A DNA stretch of 20,322 nucleotides from an uncultured Lachnospiraceae bacterium. GTDB lineage: Bacteria; Bacillota; Clostridia; Lachnospirales; Lachnospiraceae. A program made the translations under genes and the position numbers. This document shows positions 7,393-15,200 of the stretch, piece by piece. The notes below the pieces were generated by a model that saw only the letters and a program-made list of their open reading frames with translations, ran no database searches and was not told the DNA's origin. How positions within the stretch are numbered: position 1 is the stretch's first letter; each line of letters begins with the position of its first letter. The stretch is taken from the NCBI GenBank assembly GCA_910586615.1, contig CAJUJP010000057.1:1-20322 (forward strand). Direction: 5' to 3'.

Positions 7393-8493
7393 ATGAATAA
7401 AGTGAGATTAGAAGACGTAAGTGAAAGAGGAAGTTCTAATCTGGCACAAAAGGATATCGAGGGTATAGATGGTAATTATCCGATTTACGGAGCCTCTGGA
7501 TATATTGGAAATGTTGATTTTTATCATCAAGAAGATGAATATATTGCTGTTGTGAAAGATGGAGCAGGAGTTGGAAGAACAATGTTTTTGCCAGCTAAGT
7601 CTTCTGTTATTGGAACATTGCAATATATTATTCCTAAAGGAAGCATTTTTCCTAAATATTTGTATTACGCTGTAAAAAAATTGAATTTGGCCCGGTACAA
7701 CACTGGGACAACAATCCCACATATCTATTATAAAGATTATAAGAAAGAAACTTTTTGTTTACCAGATGAATTTGAGCAACGTAAAGTTGTAGTCATTCTC
7801 GAAACAGTAGAGAAAGTAATTGAGGAGCAGCAACAAGAACTTTTAGAACTTGATAACCTAATCAAATCCCGATTTGTCGAGATGTTTGGTACACTTCAAG
7901 ATAATCGAAATAGATATGATATTGTTGCTATTGAAGAAGTATGTTCAATGATTAAAGATGGAACTCATCAGACTCCAACGTATACAGAAGATACAGAAAA
8001 TGGGTATAAATTTTTGTCTTCTAAAGACGTTATGACACAGAAAATAGATTGGACAGATGTTAAATATATTCCATCTGAGTTGCATGAAAAATTGTATGCA
8101 ACAATACACCCGCGAAGAAATGATATTCTAATGTCAAAAAATGGTGTAAATTATGGTGTTGCAGCGATAAATGATACAGATGAGGTGTTTGATATATATG
8201 TAAGTCTTGCGTTGTTGAGACCTACAGAGGTTATTGATCCTGTTTATTTCAGATGTGTGATAAATAATCCTGATACTAAAAGACAATTTGATGGAAGCAT
8301 AAAGGGTATTGGAGTACCTAACCTTCATTTGGGTGAAATAAAGAAAACAAAAATATTATTGCCACCACTGGAACTTCAAAACCAGTTTGCCGATTTCGTC
8401 ACCCAGACCACCAAATTGAAATTTGAAATACAAAAATCATTAGATGAAACACAAACGTTGATGGATGCCCTAATGCAGGAGTATTTTGGCTAG
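7393..8493 (+). CDS. hsdS: Type I restriction specificity subunit, copy 1
   Basis: 366-residue specificity subunit with the full two-half layout. Target-recognition domain 1 is about 1-135, the central conserved helix region contains LDNLIKSRFVEMFG at 153-166, domain 2 is about 170-320, and the distal conserved helix LQNQFADFVTQTTKLK at 327-342 is followed by a complete tail ending LMQEYFG. It would pair with HsdM and decide the bipartite DNA target. The domain 1 sequence (YPIYGASGYIGNV ... GTTIPHIYYKDY) and domain 2 (CSMIKDGTHQTP ... GIGVPNLHLGEI) are typical recognition-domain folds. Its DNA is identical to hsdS copy 2 only in the two conserved joints, while both recognition domains differ. 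It lies inside the candidate cassette. The target sequence cannot be predicted. Confidence 0.93.
   Translation: MNKVRLEDVSERGSSNLAQKDIEGIDGNYPIYGASGYIGNVDFYHQEDEYIAVVKDGAGVGRTMFLPAKSSVIGTLQYIIPKGSIFPKYLYYAVKKLNLARYNTGTTIPHIYYKDYKKETFCLPDEFEQRKVVVILETVEKVIEEQQQELLELDNLIKSRFVEMFGTLQDNRNRYDIVAIEEVCSMIKDGTHQTPTYTEDTENGYKFLSSKDVMTQKIDWTDVKYIPSELHEKLYATIHPRRNDILMSKNGVNYGVAAINDTDEVFDIYVSLALLRPTEVIDPVYFRCVINNPDTKRQFDGSIKGIGVPNLHLGEIKKTKILLPPLELQNQFADFVTQTTKLKFEIQKSLDETQTLMDALMQEYFG
7849..7889 (+). repeat. 41-bp hsdS central direct repeat, copy 1
   Basis: Identical to 11402-11442, same orientation, same reading phase (first base of a codon in both genes). It encodes LDNLIKSRFVEMF plus the first two bases of the next codon. 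It contains CAAAT-CCCG-ATTTG at 7863-7876. Exchange between the copies would join domain 1 of one gene to domain 2 of the other in frame. Confidence 0.9.
8372..8421 (+). repeat. 50-bp hsdS distal direct repeat, copy 1
   Basis: Identical over 50 bp to 11931-11980 and in the same reading phase. Identity stops at 8421, inside the right arm of the palindrome CAAAT-TGAA-ATTTG (8412-8425). In copy 2 the right arm is ACTTG. Confidence 0.9.
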
Positions 8494-8528
8494 GAAAAGT
8501 TAGTATTTGAAAGCGAGGAGAATTAGAT

Positions 8529-8798
8529 ATGATGTACCCCTTTATGACATTAGAAGATAATACGGAGATTGTTCATTCAGAGCAGTTGGAAAATGGCGAG
8601 GTCAAAGTTTATGTTGAGACGCCGAATGAGAAAGACTGTTTTCACAATATGACCTGTTATCTGCCTTCTTACCGCATAGAGGTTAATGGCTATTCAGAGA
8701 AGGAAGTCGATTATTTTATGGACATAATCAAGTCAACTGCACACTTGATTATTGAATTTTCAAAAGAAGGAGGATTCATGAATGCCTCAGGTTTTTAG
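8529..8798 (+). CDS. Small uncharacterized protein paired with DUF4160
   Basis: 89-residue acidic protein that I do not recognise. Seen: alternating beta-like segments (VKVYVETPNEKDCFHNMTCYLPSYRIEVNGYS) followed by a helix (EKEVDYFMDIIKSTAHLIIEFSKEG). No membrane segment or catalytic motif is visible. GAGGAG at 8515-8520 precedes two adjacent ATGs (8529 and 8532); the first is taken. Its 3' end overlaps the DUF4160 gene by 17 bp, which indicates coupled translation and probably a two-protein module, plausibly antitoxin and toxin. That role is inferred from the overlap and from the partner's usual company, not from its own sequence. Confidence 0.65.
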   Translation: MMYPFMTLEDNTEIVHSEQLENGEVKVYVETPNEKDCFHNMTCYLPSYRIEVNGYSEKEVDYFMDIIKSTAHLIIEFSKEGGFMNASGF

Positions 8799-9060
8799 AA
8801 TTGGACCTTACTGGATCTATTTTTGGGCAAATGAAGGCAGGCCGGGAGAGCCGATTCATGTGCATGTTTCAGAGGGGAACCCATCGGAAAATGCAACAAA
8901 GATATGGATCACTGCTTCGGGGAAATGTTTGTTGGCACATAATAATTCCAATATACCGGCCAAAGCATTACGTAATATTATGCGAATTATCGAAGCGCGC
9001 AGTAATGAAGTGATTCAAAAATGGATTACTTTTTTCGGAGAAGCAACATATTATTGTTGA
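8782..9060 (+). CDS. DUF4160 domain protein
   Basis: 92-residue protein matching the DUF4160 family. It begins MPQVFRIGPYWIYFWANEG, followed by PGEPIHVHVSEG, where the HVHV signature is a possible metal or active-site pair, and ends with the helix LRNIMRIIEARSNEVIQKW. DUF4160 proteins usually occur with DUF2442 or small partners and are suspected toxin-antitoxin components; their biochemistry is not settled. The strong site AAGGAGG (8767-8773) lies within the upstream gene, 8 bp before ATG 8782; an alternative ATG at 8778 is out of frame. It belongs to the candidate cassette, just upstream of the recombinase. Confidence 0.78.
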   Translation: MPQVFRIGPYWIYFWANEGRPGEPIHVHVSEGNPSENATKIWITASGKCLLAHNNSNIPAKALRNIMRIIEARSNEVIQKWITFFGEATYYC

Positions 9061-9136
9061 TCTATCAAAAGACTATCTTGCAAATCTTTTGTGCGATATG
9101 ATTATCTCAATTAGATTAACAAAGGAGAACAGCAAG

Positions 9137-10108
9137 ATGGAAACAAAGATTTATAAAATACTGAGTGATATGTCGGAGATTTTAAATTACCAGCAGTTAC
9201 AAAAGTTGCAAGAGGTGCTGAATATAAGATTAAGTGAAAGTCCCGAAAAAGAAGACAAGGTTTTAGATAATTATGATTATTTGGAATTATTTGTAGCTGC
9301 CAAAAGAGTGGAAGGATGTACAGCGCGTACGATTGAATATTACCGTTCATCAATTGAGACAATGCTGGAAGAGGTGAACACTTCTGTAAGACAGATCACA
9401 ACGGATGTTTTAAGAGATTATCTGACTAAATATCAGTTGAAAAATAATTGTAGTAAGGTGACAGTAGATAATGTCAGAAGGAATCTTTCGAGCTTTTTTT
9501 CGTGGCTGGAAGATGAAGACCATATTATAAAAAGTCCTATTCGCAGAATTCATAAGGTTAAGACAGGGACGGTTGTAAAGGAAACATTTTCTGATGAGAA
9601 CATAGAACAGCTTAGAGATGGATGTCATTGTATCAGAGATCTTGCTATCATTGATTTATTGTATTCGACGGGAATGCGTGTGGGTGAGTTGTGTAATCTT
9701 GACATTGAAGATATCAATTTTGACGAGAGAGAATGTATTGTATATGGAAAAGGAAATAAGGAGCGCAGAGTATATTTTGATGCAAAGGCGAAACTTCATC
9801 TTCAGAAGTATATAGAAAGTCGAGAGGATGGCAATCCGGCGTTGTTCGTATCTTTAGACACGCCATACGACAGGCTTAGTATTAATGCAGTGGAGCATAG
9901 GCTGCGGCAATTAGGGACAGAGTTAAATATAAACAAAGTGCATCCGCATAAGTTCCGCAGGAGCATGGCAACAAAAGCAATTGACAAAGGAATGCCAATT
10001 GAACAGGTGCAAAAGCTGTTAGGACACCAGCAAATTGATACAACCATGCATTATGCAATGGTAAATCAGACGAATGTGAAGATGTCACATCGGAAGTTTA
10101 TCGCTTAA
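9137..10108 (+). CDS. Tyrosine recombinase (phage integrase family)
   Basis: 323-residue site-specific recombinase. Seen: an N-terminal SAM-like core-binding domain (about 45-150, including TARTIEYYRSSIETML) and a catalytic domain with all six expected residues: R181 (TGMRVGEL), K208 (GKGNKERR), H271 and R274 (HPHKFRR), H297 (LLGHQQ) and the nucleophile Y306 (TMHYAMV). It should therefore be active. A TTG-started extension to 9089 is rejected: ATG 9137 has AAAGGAG at 9121-9127. Its size and domain order resemble XerC/D-like recombinases that rearrange hsdS genes in other Firmicutes and Bacteroidetes. It sits between two hsdS genes and ends 10 bp before the right 24-bp repeat, so its substrates are probably these repeats. 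Confidence 0.93.
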   Translation: METKIYKILSDMSEILNYQQLQKLQEVLNIRLSESPEKEDKVLDNYDYLELFVAAKRVEGCTARTIEYYRSSIETMLEEVNTSVRQITTDVLRDYLTKYQLKNNCSKVTVDNVRRNLSSFFSWLEDEDHIIKSPIRRIHKVKTGTVVKETFSDENIEQLRDGCHCIRDLAIIDLLYSTGMRVGELCNLDIEDINFDERECIVYGKGNKERRVYFDAKAKLHLQKYIESREDGNPALFVSLDTPYDRLSINAVEHRLRQLGTELNINKVHPHKFRRSMATKAIDKGMPIEQVQKLLGHQQIDTTMHYAMVNQTNVKMSHRKFIA

Positions 10109-10118
10109 TTTTACTATT

Positions 10119-10142
10119 GCAAATTTAGATTTGCGGGGATGG
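10119..10142 (+). repeat. 24-bp direct repeat, right copy (candidate attachment site)
   Basis: Second copy of the repeat at 5744-5767, with one mismatch. The palindrome here is longer than in the left copy (GCAAAT-TTAG-ATTTGC, 10119-10134). It lies 10 bp after the recombinase stop codon and ends 5 bp before the ribosome binding site of mntA. Confidence 0.75.
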
Positions 10143-10162
10143 TGGCGAAAGGAGTGATCAGG

Positions 10163-10444
10163 ATGAGTAACGATATCATAAAAGAAAAAGTGTTGCTTGT
10201 TGTAAAGGAATATCCGGTAAGAAGGGTTGTCCTTTTTGGTTCGCGGGCAGAAGAAACAAATCAGGAAAATAGCGATGTGGATTTGATTATGGAGTTTTAT
10301 GAACCAATTTCACTTTTTACGTTATCTGACATAAGATTGCGGCTAGAGGAAATCTTAGGACTGGATGTGGATATTATACATGGCCCGATCAGAGAAGGGG
10401 ATTTAATCGAGGTTGGGAAGGAGATAGAACTGTATGTTGCATAG
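10163..10444 (+). CDS. mntA: MntA-type nucleotidyltransferase antitoxin
   Basis: 93-residue minimal nucleotidyltransferase. Seen: the fold's signature GSRAEETNQENSDVDLIME with G26, S27, D38 and D40, and a third acidic residue D70 in LDVDIIHG, so the metal-binding triad is complete. In characterized HepT-MntA modules this protein neutralizes the HepT RNase by adding AMP to a tyrosine near its active site. ATG 10163 is chosen over the upstream ATG 10139 because AAAGGAG at 10148-10154 precedes it and because 10139 falls inside the 24-bp repeat. It overlaps hepT by 11 bp. It lies just outside the right repeat of the candidate cassette but between the two hsdS genes. Confidence 0.92.
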   Translation: MSNDIIKEKVLLVVKEYPVRRVVLFGSRAEETNQENSDVDLIMEFYEPISLFTLSDIRLRLEEILGLDVDIIHGPIREGDLIEVGKEIELYVA

Positions 10445-10772
10445 AGATCAGATTATCATACAAAAGATTTTATCAGAAATCGACGTTGGAATGGATATGA
10501 TGGGCAAGACAGAGTTAAATGATTTCTTAGCTGATGAAAAGTTAAAGAGGGCAATCAGCATGACAGTTTTAAATATAGGAGAATTAGTAAAAAACATTAC
10601 AGAAGAAACCCGAAAAGAATATCCACAAGTACCGTGGAAAGCTATTGCGGGAATGCGAGATATTACGGCGCATAAGTATCAGACGTTGAGAATGGAAGAT
10701 GTTTACTATACAGTTCAGAAAGATTTCCCGGCTTTGAAGGAGCAATTGAAGGATATTAGTTCAATTTGTTAA
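10434..10772 (+). CDS. hepT: HepT-type HEPN RNase toxin (DUF86)
   Basis: 112-residue HEPN-domain protein of the DUF86/HepT family. Seen: an all-helical composition and the RNase signature R-x4-H-x-Y as RDITAHKY at 75-82 (R75, H80, Y82). Known family members cleave RNA, including tRNA, and are inactivated when the partner MntA AMPylates the tyrosine of this motif. The start at 10434 lies inside mntA, preceded by AAGGAG at 10418-10423, so the two are coupled in the usual antitoxin-then-toxin order. Both members look intact and the pair should work as a toxin-antitoxin module. Confidence 0.92.
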   Translation: MLHRDQIIIQKILSEIDVGMDMMGKTELNDFLADEKLKRAISMTVLNIGELVKNITEETRKEYPQVPWKAIAGMRDITAHKYQTLRMEDVYYTVQKDFPALKEQLKDISSIC

Positions 10773-10858
10773 TGAAAAATCACTGATATTGATTTAAATA
10801 TATAATGATTAGATTAGGTGCAAGAATAACGCAATGTCTTTAGCTTGGGGGATGTAGA

Positions 10859-11992
10859 ATGGCAAAACTAATTGAAATCACAGGGAAAGCTCTTTCAGGA
10901 GAATGGGGAGTAGATGATGTTGATGGTATGGGAGTACCTGTTTTAAGAACAACGAATTTTACAAATGTGGGAGTTATAAATTATGACAATGTTGTAACTA
11001 GAATAATAACCAAGAAAGATATTGAAGAGAAATATTTGAAACAGGGTGACATTATTATTGAGAAATCTGGTGGAAGCGATAAACAGCCAGTTGGAAGAGT
11101 AGTTTTTTTTGAAGGGACAGAGCATCAGTATCTTTTTAATAATTTTACTGGACTTTTAAGAATTAGGGAAAAAGAAAAATGGGAACCAAAGTATGTGTTC
11201 TATTCTCTTTACGCAAATTATAAGAATGGTGGAACCAAGGTTTTTGAAAATAAAACGACAGGATTACATAATCTAAAAACAGATGATTATGTTTCAAGAT
11301 TTGAAGTTAAGGACAGAACTATTGAAGAGCAAAAATCCATATGCGAGAAGCTGGGTATGATTTGTGAAATAATTAAGCTTCAGGAAGAACAACTTATTAA
11401 TCTTGATAACCTAATCAAATCCCGATTTGTCGAGATGTTTGGCGATATGCTTTTAAATACGATGGGGTGGGATGAAAGCAGTTTGGAATCAATTGCAGAG
11501 ATAGTATCAGGCATTACCAAAGGAAGGAAAGCGAAAAATATAAACCTCCGAGAGGTCCCTTATATGGCTGTTTCAAATGTAAAGGATGGCTATATTGATT
11601 GGACAACAATCAAGACCATTATGGCTACAGATCAGGAAATTGAACAATATCGGTTAATGCCTAATGATATTCTTATGACAGAGGGTGGTGATCCAGATAA
11701 ACTGGGACGAGGGGCAATCATAAAAGAACCAATGGAGAATTCTATTCACCAGAACCATATTTTTCGTGTTAGGTTGAACGGAGAACTCATTTTACCTATG
11801 TTTTTTGAAGAATATCTTCAACACCAAAAGGCAAAAAGATATTTTCTTAGGTGTGCAAAACAGACAACAGGTATTGCCAGTATTAATATGAAACAGTTAC
11901 GTGCATTACCAGTTTTGATTCCGCCTTTGCAACTTCAAAACCAGTTTGCCGATTTCGTCACCCAGACCACCAAATTGAAACTTGCAGGTTAA
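10859..11992 (+). CDS. hsdS: Type I restriction specificity subunit, copy 2 (short C-terminus)
   Basis: 377-residue specificity subunit with two recognition domains: domain 1 about 1-160 (ALSGEWGVDDVDGMGVPVLRT type), the central LDNLIKSRFVEMFG at 182-195, domain 2 about 200-350 (AEIVSGITKGRKAKN ... GIASINMKQLRALP), and the distal helix LQNQFADFVTQTTKLK at 358-373. After the distal repeat it ends within three residues (LAG), whereas copy 1 continues about 23 residues to EYFG. The final helix is therefore missing, and interaction with HsdM could be weaker. It starts at ATG 10859 after GGGGGATG; the ribosome binding site is imperfect. It lies 86 bp after hepT. Both recognition domains differ from copy 1, so the target should differ. 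Confidence 0.9.
   Translation: MAKLIEITGKALSGEWGVDDVDGMGVPVLRTTNFTNVGVINYDNVVTRIITKKDIEEKYLKQGDIIIEKSGGSDKQPVGRVVFFEGTEHQYLFNNFTGLLRIREKEKWEPKYVFYSLYANYKNGGTKVFENKTTGLHNLKTDDYVSRFEVKDRTIEEQKSICEKLGMICEIIKLQEEQLINLDNLIKSRFVEMFGDMLLNTMGWDESSLESIAEIVSGITKGRKAKNINLREVPYMAVSNVKDGYIDWTTIKTIMATDQEIEQYRLMPNDILMTEGGDPDKLGRGAIIKEPMENSIHQNHIFRVRLNGELILPMFFEEYLQHQKAKRYFLRCAKQTTGIASINMKQLRALPVLIPPLQLQNQFADFVTQTTKLKLAG
11402..11442 (+). repeat. 41-bp hsdS central direct repeat, copy 2
   Basis: Identical to 7849-7889; contains CAAAT-CCCG-ATTTG at 11416-11429. The distance between copies is 3553 bp. Confidence 0.9.
11931..11980 (+). repeat. 50-bp hsdS distal direct repeat, copy 2
   Basis: Identical to 8372-8421, 3559 bp away. 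The palindrome at its edge is imperfect here (CAAAT-TGAA-ACTTG, 11971-11984), and the coding sequence stops shortly afterwards. Confidence 0.9.
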
Positions 11993-12028
11993 ACTTACAG
12001 TCACATAAATAGGGAAAGGCAGACCACC

Positions 12029-12181
12029 ATGGCGCTTGAGAACAAACTTCATATAACCGATCCGGCAGAACTTGCCAGTACAGAAGAAAGAATCAGTAAA
12101 AAGAAGTCAATTCAGCTATTGGAGGCGCAGCTATTATTTATGAAGGCTATGTGGCATGTCAGGCAGCAGAGCTTTAGATGA
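12029..12181 (+). pseudogene. Remnant of a Fic family gene (N-terminus only)
   Basis: A 50-codon ORF whose first ~33 residues (MALENKLHITDPAELASTEE, then RISKKKSIQLLEA) match the typical N-terminus of the short Fic proteins found inside type I RM operons. After residue 33 the sequence (QLLFMKAMWHVRQQSFR) no longer resembles the family, and a stop follows. The Fic motif and the rest of the ~200-residue protein are absent. AGGGAAAGG at 12011-12019 is a plausible ribosome binding site. I read it as the leftover of a Fic gene deleted between hsdS copy 2 and hsdR. The call rests on remembered family sequence, not a search. Confidence 0.6.
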
Positions 12182-12252
12182 AGTACAGGAATATTCGTCC
12201 AAATGCCATTAAAACATATAAAAACACAAATGCGTAAAGAGGTAATCCGCCT

Positions 12253-15200
12253 ATGGAGACTAATTTCGACTATTTATTGGAGAAAAAAGAATATGCAGAT
12301 TTTGCAGTTCAGGCAGTAGAAGCCGAGAAGAGCATTGCGATTTCTCCGGCGACCTGCGCAATATTGTCGAGACGTGCTCTGGAACTGGCTGTGAGATTCG
12401 TATTTTCTTATGATGCGGAATTGAAACTGCCGTATCAGGACAACGTTTCCAGCCTGATTCATGAGCGGACATTTCGAGACATCATTGAACCAGGACTTTT
12501 TCCTATGTTGAAATATACGATTCATCTTGGAAATGTCGCTGTGCATACAAACAGTAACATTAAAAGAGATGAGGCAATTATTGCGTTAAGGGATCTCTTT
12601 GAATTTTGCGACTGGATTGATTATTCCTACTCTAAAGAGTATGAAGAGAGAGCTTTTGATGAGTCGATTTTGTCATCCGGAGATGAAAAGCGTGTAAAGG
12701 CGGATGAGTTAAAGGCATTATATGATGATTTGAGCAGTAAGGACAGGAAGCTTGCCGAGGTTCTTAAGGAAAATGAAGAGCTTCGGAAACAAATGGCTGC
12801 GGAGCGTAAGCGCCATATTCAGACGAGAGAGTTCCGTGTAGATACAATCAGTGAAGCGGAGACCAGAAAGAAATATATTGACGTGGCACTGCGGGAAGCA
12901 GGCTGGGTCATAGGTGGAAACTGCACAGTGGAGGAGCCGGTTACCGGAATGCCTAACAGTACAGGAACGGGATATGTAGACTATGTATTATGGGGAAAGG
13001 ATAATCTTCCTCTTGCTGTAGTGGAGGCAAAGAAAGCCTCTGTCGACACAATGGTCGGAAGCCAGCAGGCAAAGCTCTACGCAGATTGTATACAGAACCA
13101 ATATGGCAGAAGACCTCTGATTTTTACCACAAATGGATTTGAATTCTTTTATACCAATGATTATATAGGTTATCCGAGGAGGGAAGTTTCGGGATTTTTT
13201 ACACAGGATGAGTTACAGCTGGAAATTGACAGAAGGAAACAGCGAAAGCCTTTAGAGAATATAGCAATCAGTGATCATATCACCAATCGTCCGTACCAGA
13301 AAGAGGCTGTTACTGCAGTCTGTGACGCTATTGCAAAGAAACATAGAAAAATGTTGATCGTGCAGGCAACGGGGTCAGGTAAGACAAGAGTCAGTATCAG
13401 TGTTGTTGATGTGTTAAGGCGCCACAATTATGTGAAGAATATTCTTTTTTTAGCGGACAGAACTGCTCTGGTAAAACAGGCGAAGAACAGTTATGCAAAT
13501 CTGCTTAAGGATTTATCCTGCTGCAACCTGTTGGACAGCAAGGATGATCCGGAGTCTTCGAGGATGATTTTTTCAACTTATCCGACGATGATGAATGCAA
13601 TAGATGAAACGAAGAATAAGTTTGGCGAAAGACTATTCAGTCCGGGGCACTTTGATCTGATTATCTGCGATGAGGTTCATCGCTCTATTTATAAGAAGTA
13701 TCAGGAAATCTTCGAATACTTTGATGCGCTGCTCTTAGGCATGACCGCAACGCCTAAGAATGAAATTGATAAAAATACATATGGTATTTTTGATTTGGAG
13801 AGAGGTGTGCCGACTTTTGCATATGAATTGGAGAAGGCGGTTGAGGAGGGGTATCTGGTCAGTTACTCGACGCTCGAATACAAGACAAAGATTATGGAAG
13901 ACGGTATTCACTATGATGATTTGTCGGATGAAGAGAAAGAAGAATATGAGGAGACCTTTGCGGATGATGATACAATAACAGATGATATATCAAACTCTGC
14001 AATTAATTCATGGCTCTTTAATGCAGATACCATTGATAAAGTACTCAAAGAACTTATGGAAAAGGGACTTAAGATCGAAGGCGGAGACAAGCTTGGCAAG
14101 ACAATTATCTTTGCCAGGAACAGTCTGCATGCACAGGCTGTTGTAAAAAGATTTCAAGTGCTTTTCCCGGAGTATGGCGGAGATTTTATTAAGCAGATTG
14201 ATTATAGTATTAAGTATTGCGATTCTCTGATAGATGATTTCAGTACGAAGGAAAAAATGCCGCAAATCGCTGTATCAGTTGATATGCTTGATACCGGTAT
14301 TGATATCCCGGAGATACTGAATCTGGTGTTTTTTAAGAAAGTCAGAAGTTATGCGAAATTCTGGCAGATGATCGGAAGGGGAACGAGGCTTTGCCCGGAT
14401 CTGTTAGGTGAGGGAATCGATAAGGCGCGTTTCTTAATCTTTGATTTCTGCAATAACTTTGAATATTTCAGGGTAAATAAGAATGGCAGCGAGAGCGGGG
14501 TTCAGGAAACGCTCTGTGAGAAAATTTATAATACTAAAGCCCAGATTTGCAGAGAATTGCAGGCTTCGGCTTATACGTCTGATGAGGTTTACGCTTCGTA
14601 TAGAGCTGATTTGGTGGATGACTTACATCAGGCAGTCATGGAACTGAATGATAATAGCTTTATGGTAAAAAGGCATCTGAGATATGTTGAAATGTACCGT
14701 AACCTTTCTAATTGGATAAATCTCGAAACAGTCGAGATTTCGGAGATTAAGGGACATATTGCACCGCTTGTGAAACCAGGGAAAGAAGATGAACTTGCAA
14801 GGCGTTTCGATTACCTGATTTATAGTATTGACTTAGGGCTATTGCAAAGCAAGAGTGTCCAGACGCCTATTAATATTGTGATTCAGACAGCGGAACAGTT
14901 GTCTGGTAAATACTCAATTCCACAGGTTGCAGCGCAAAAGGAAATCATTGAAAAAGTTCAGCGGGCAGAATTTTGGGATCATACTACAATTTTAGAGCTG
15001 GATGCTGTAAGGACGGCGCTACGTAATCTGTTGCAATATTTGGATAAGATTCGTAAAAAAATCTATTATACTGATTTTACGGATACAATAATTGCGGCAG
15101 CAGAAGGAGCACCTGTTTATGATAGCAGCGATTTAAGAAACTATCGCAAAAAAGTCGAGTTTTATCTGAAGGAGCATAGTGATAAGATCTCTGTATATAA

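Larger units (their letters stand above)
5744..10142. mobile_element. Candidate integrase-bearing specificity cassette
   Basis: A segment bracketed by near-identical 24-bp direct repeats (5744-5767 and 10119-10142; repeat unit 4375 bp). It carries the RhuM-Fic gene, the DUF2442 gene, hsdS copy 1, the small gene plus DUF4160 gene and, at its right end, a complete tyrosine recombinase whose stop codon is 10 bp before the right repeat. An integrase next to one of two direct repeats is the usual layout of an integrated element. The content is visibly more AT-rich than prfA or the ABC transporter genes. Removing one unit would join hsdM to mntA-hepT-hsdS copy 2-hsdR, leaving a complete RM operon. 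Mobility is inferred; no excised form can be seen here. Confidence 0.5.

Noticed and set aside
7393..11992. Invertible shufflon (inverted hsdS copies)
   Set aside because: Both hsdS genes are on the + strand, and I found no reverse-complement copy of the 41-bp or 50-bp repeats in the window.
13123..13134. CAAATGGATTTG inside hsdR as a further recombinase-site copy
   Set aside because: The spacer is 2 bp instead of 4 and it lies mid-gene with no repeat partner; probably chance.
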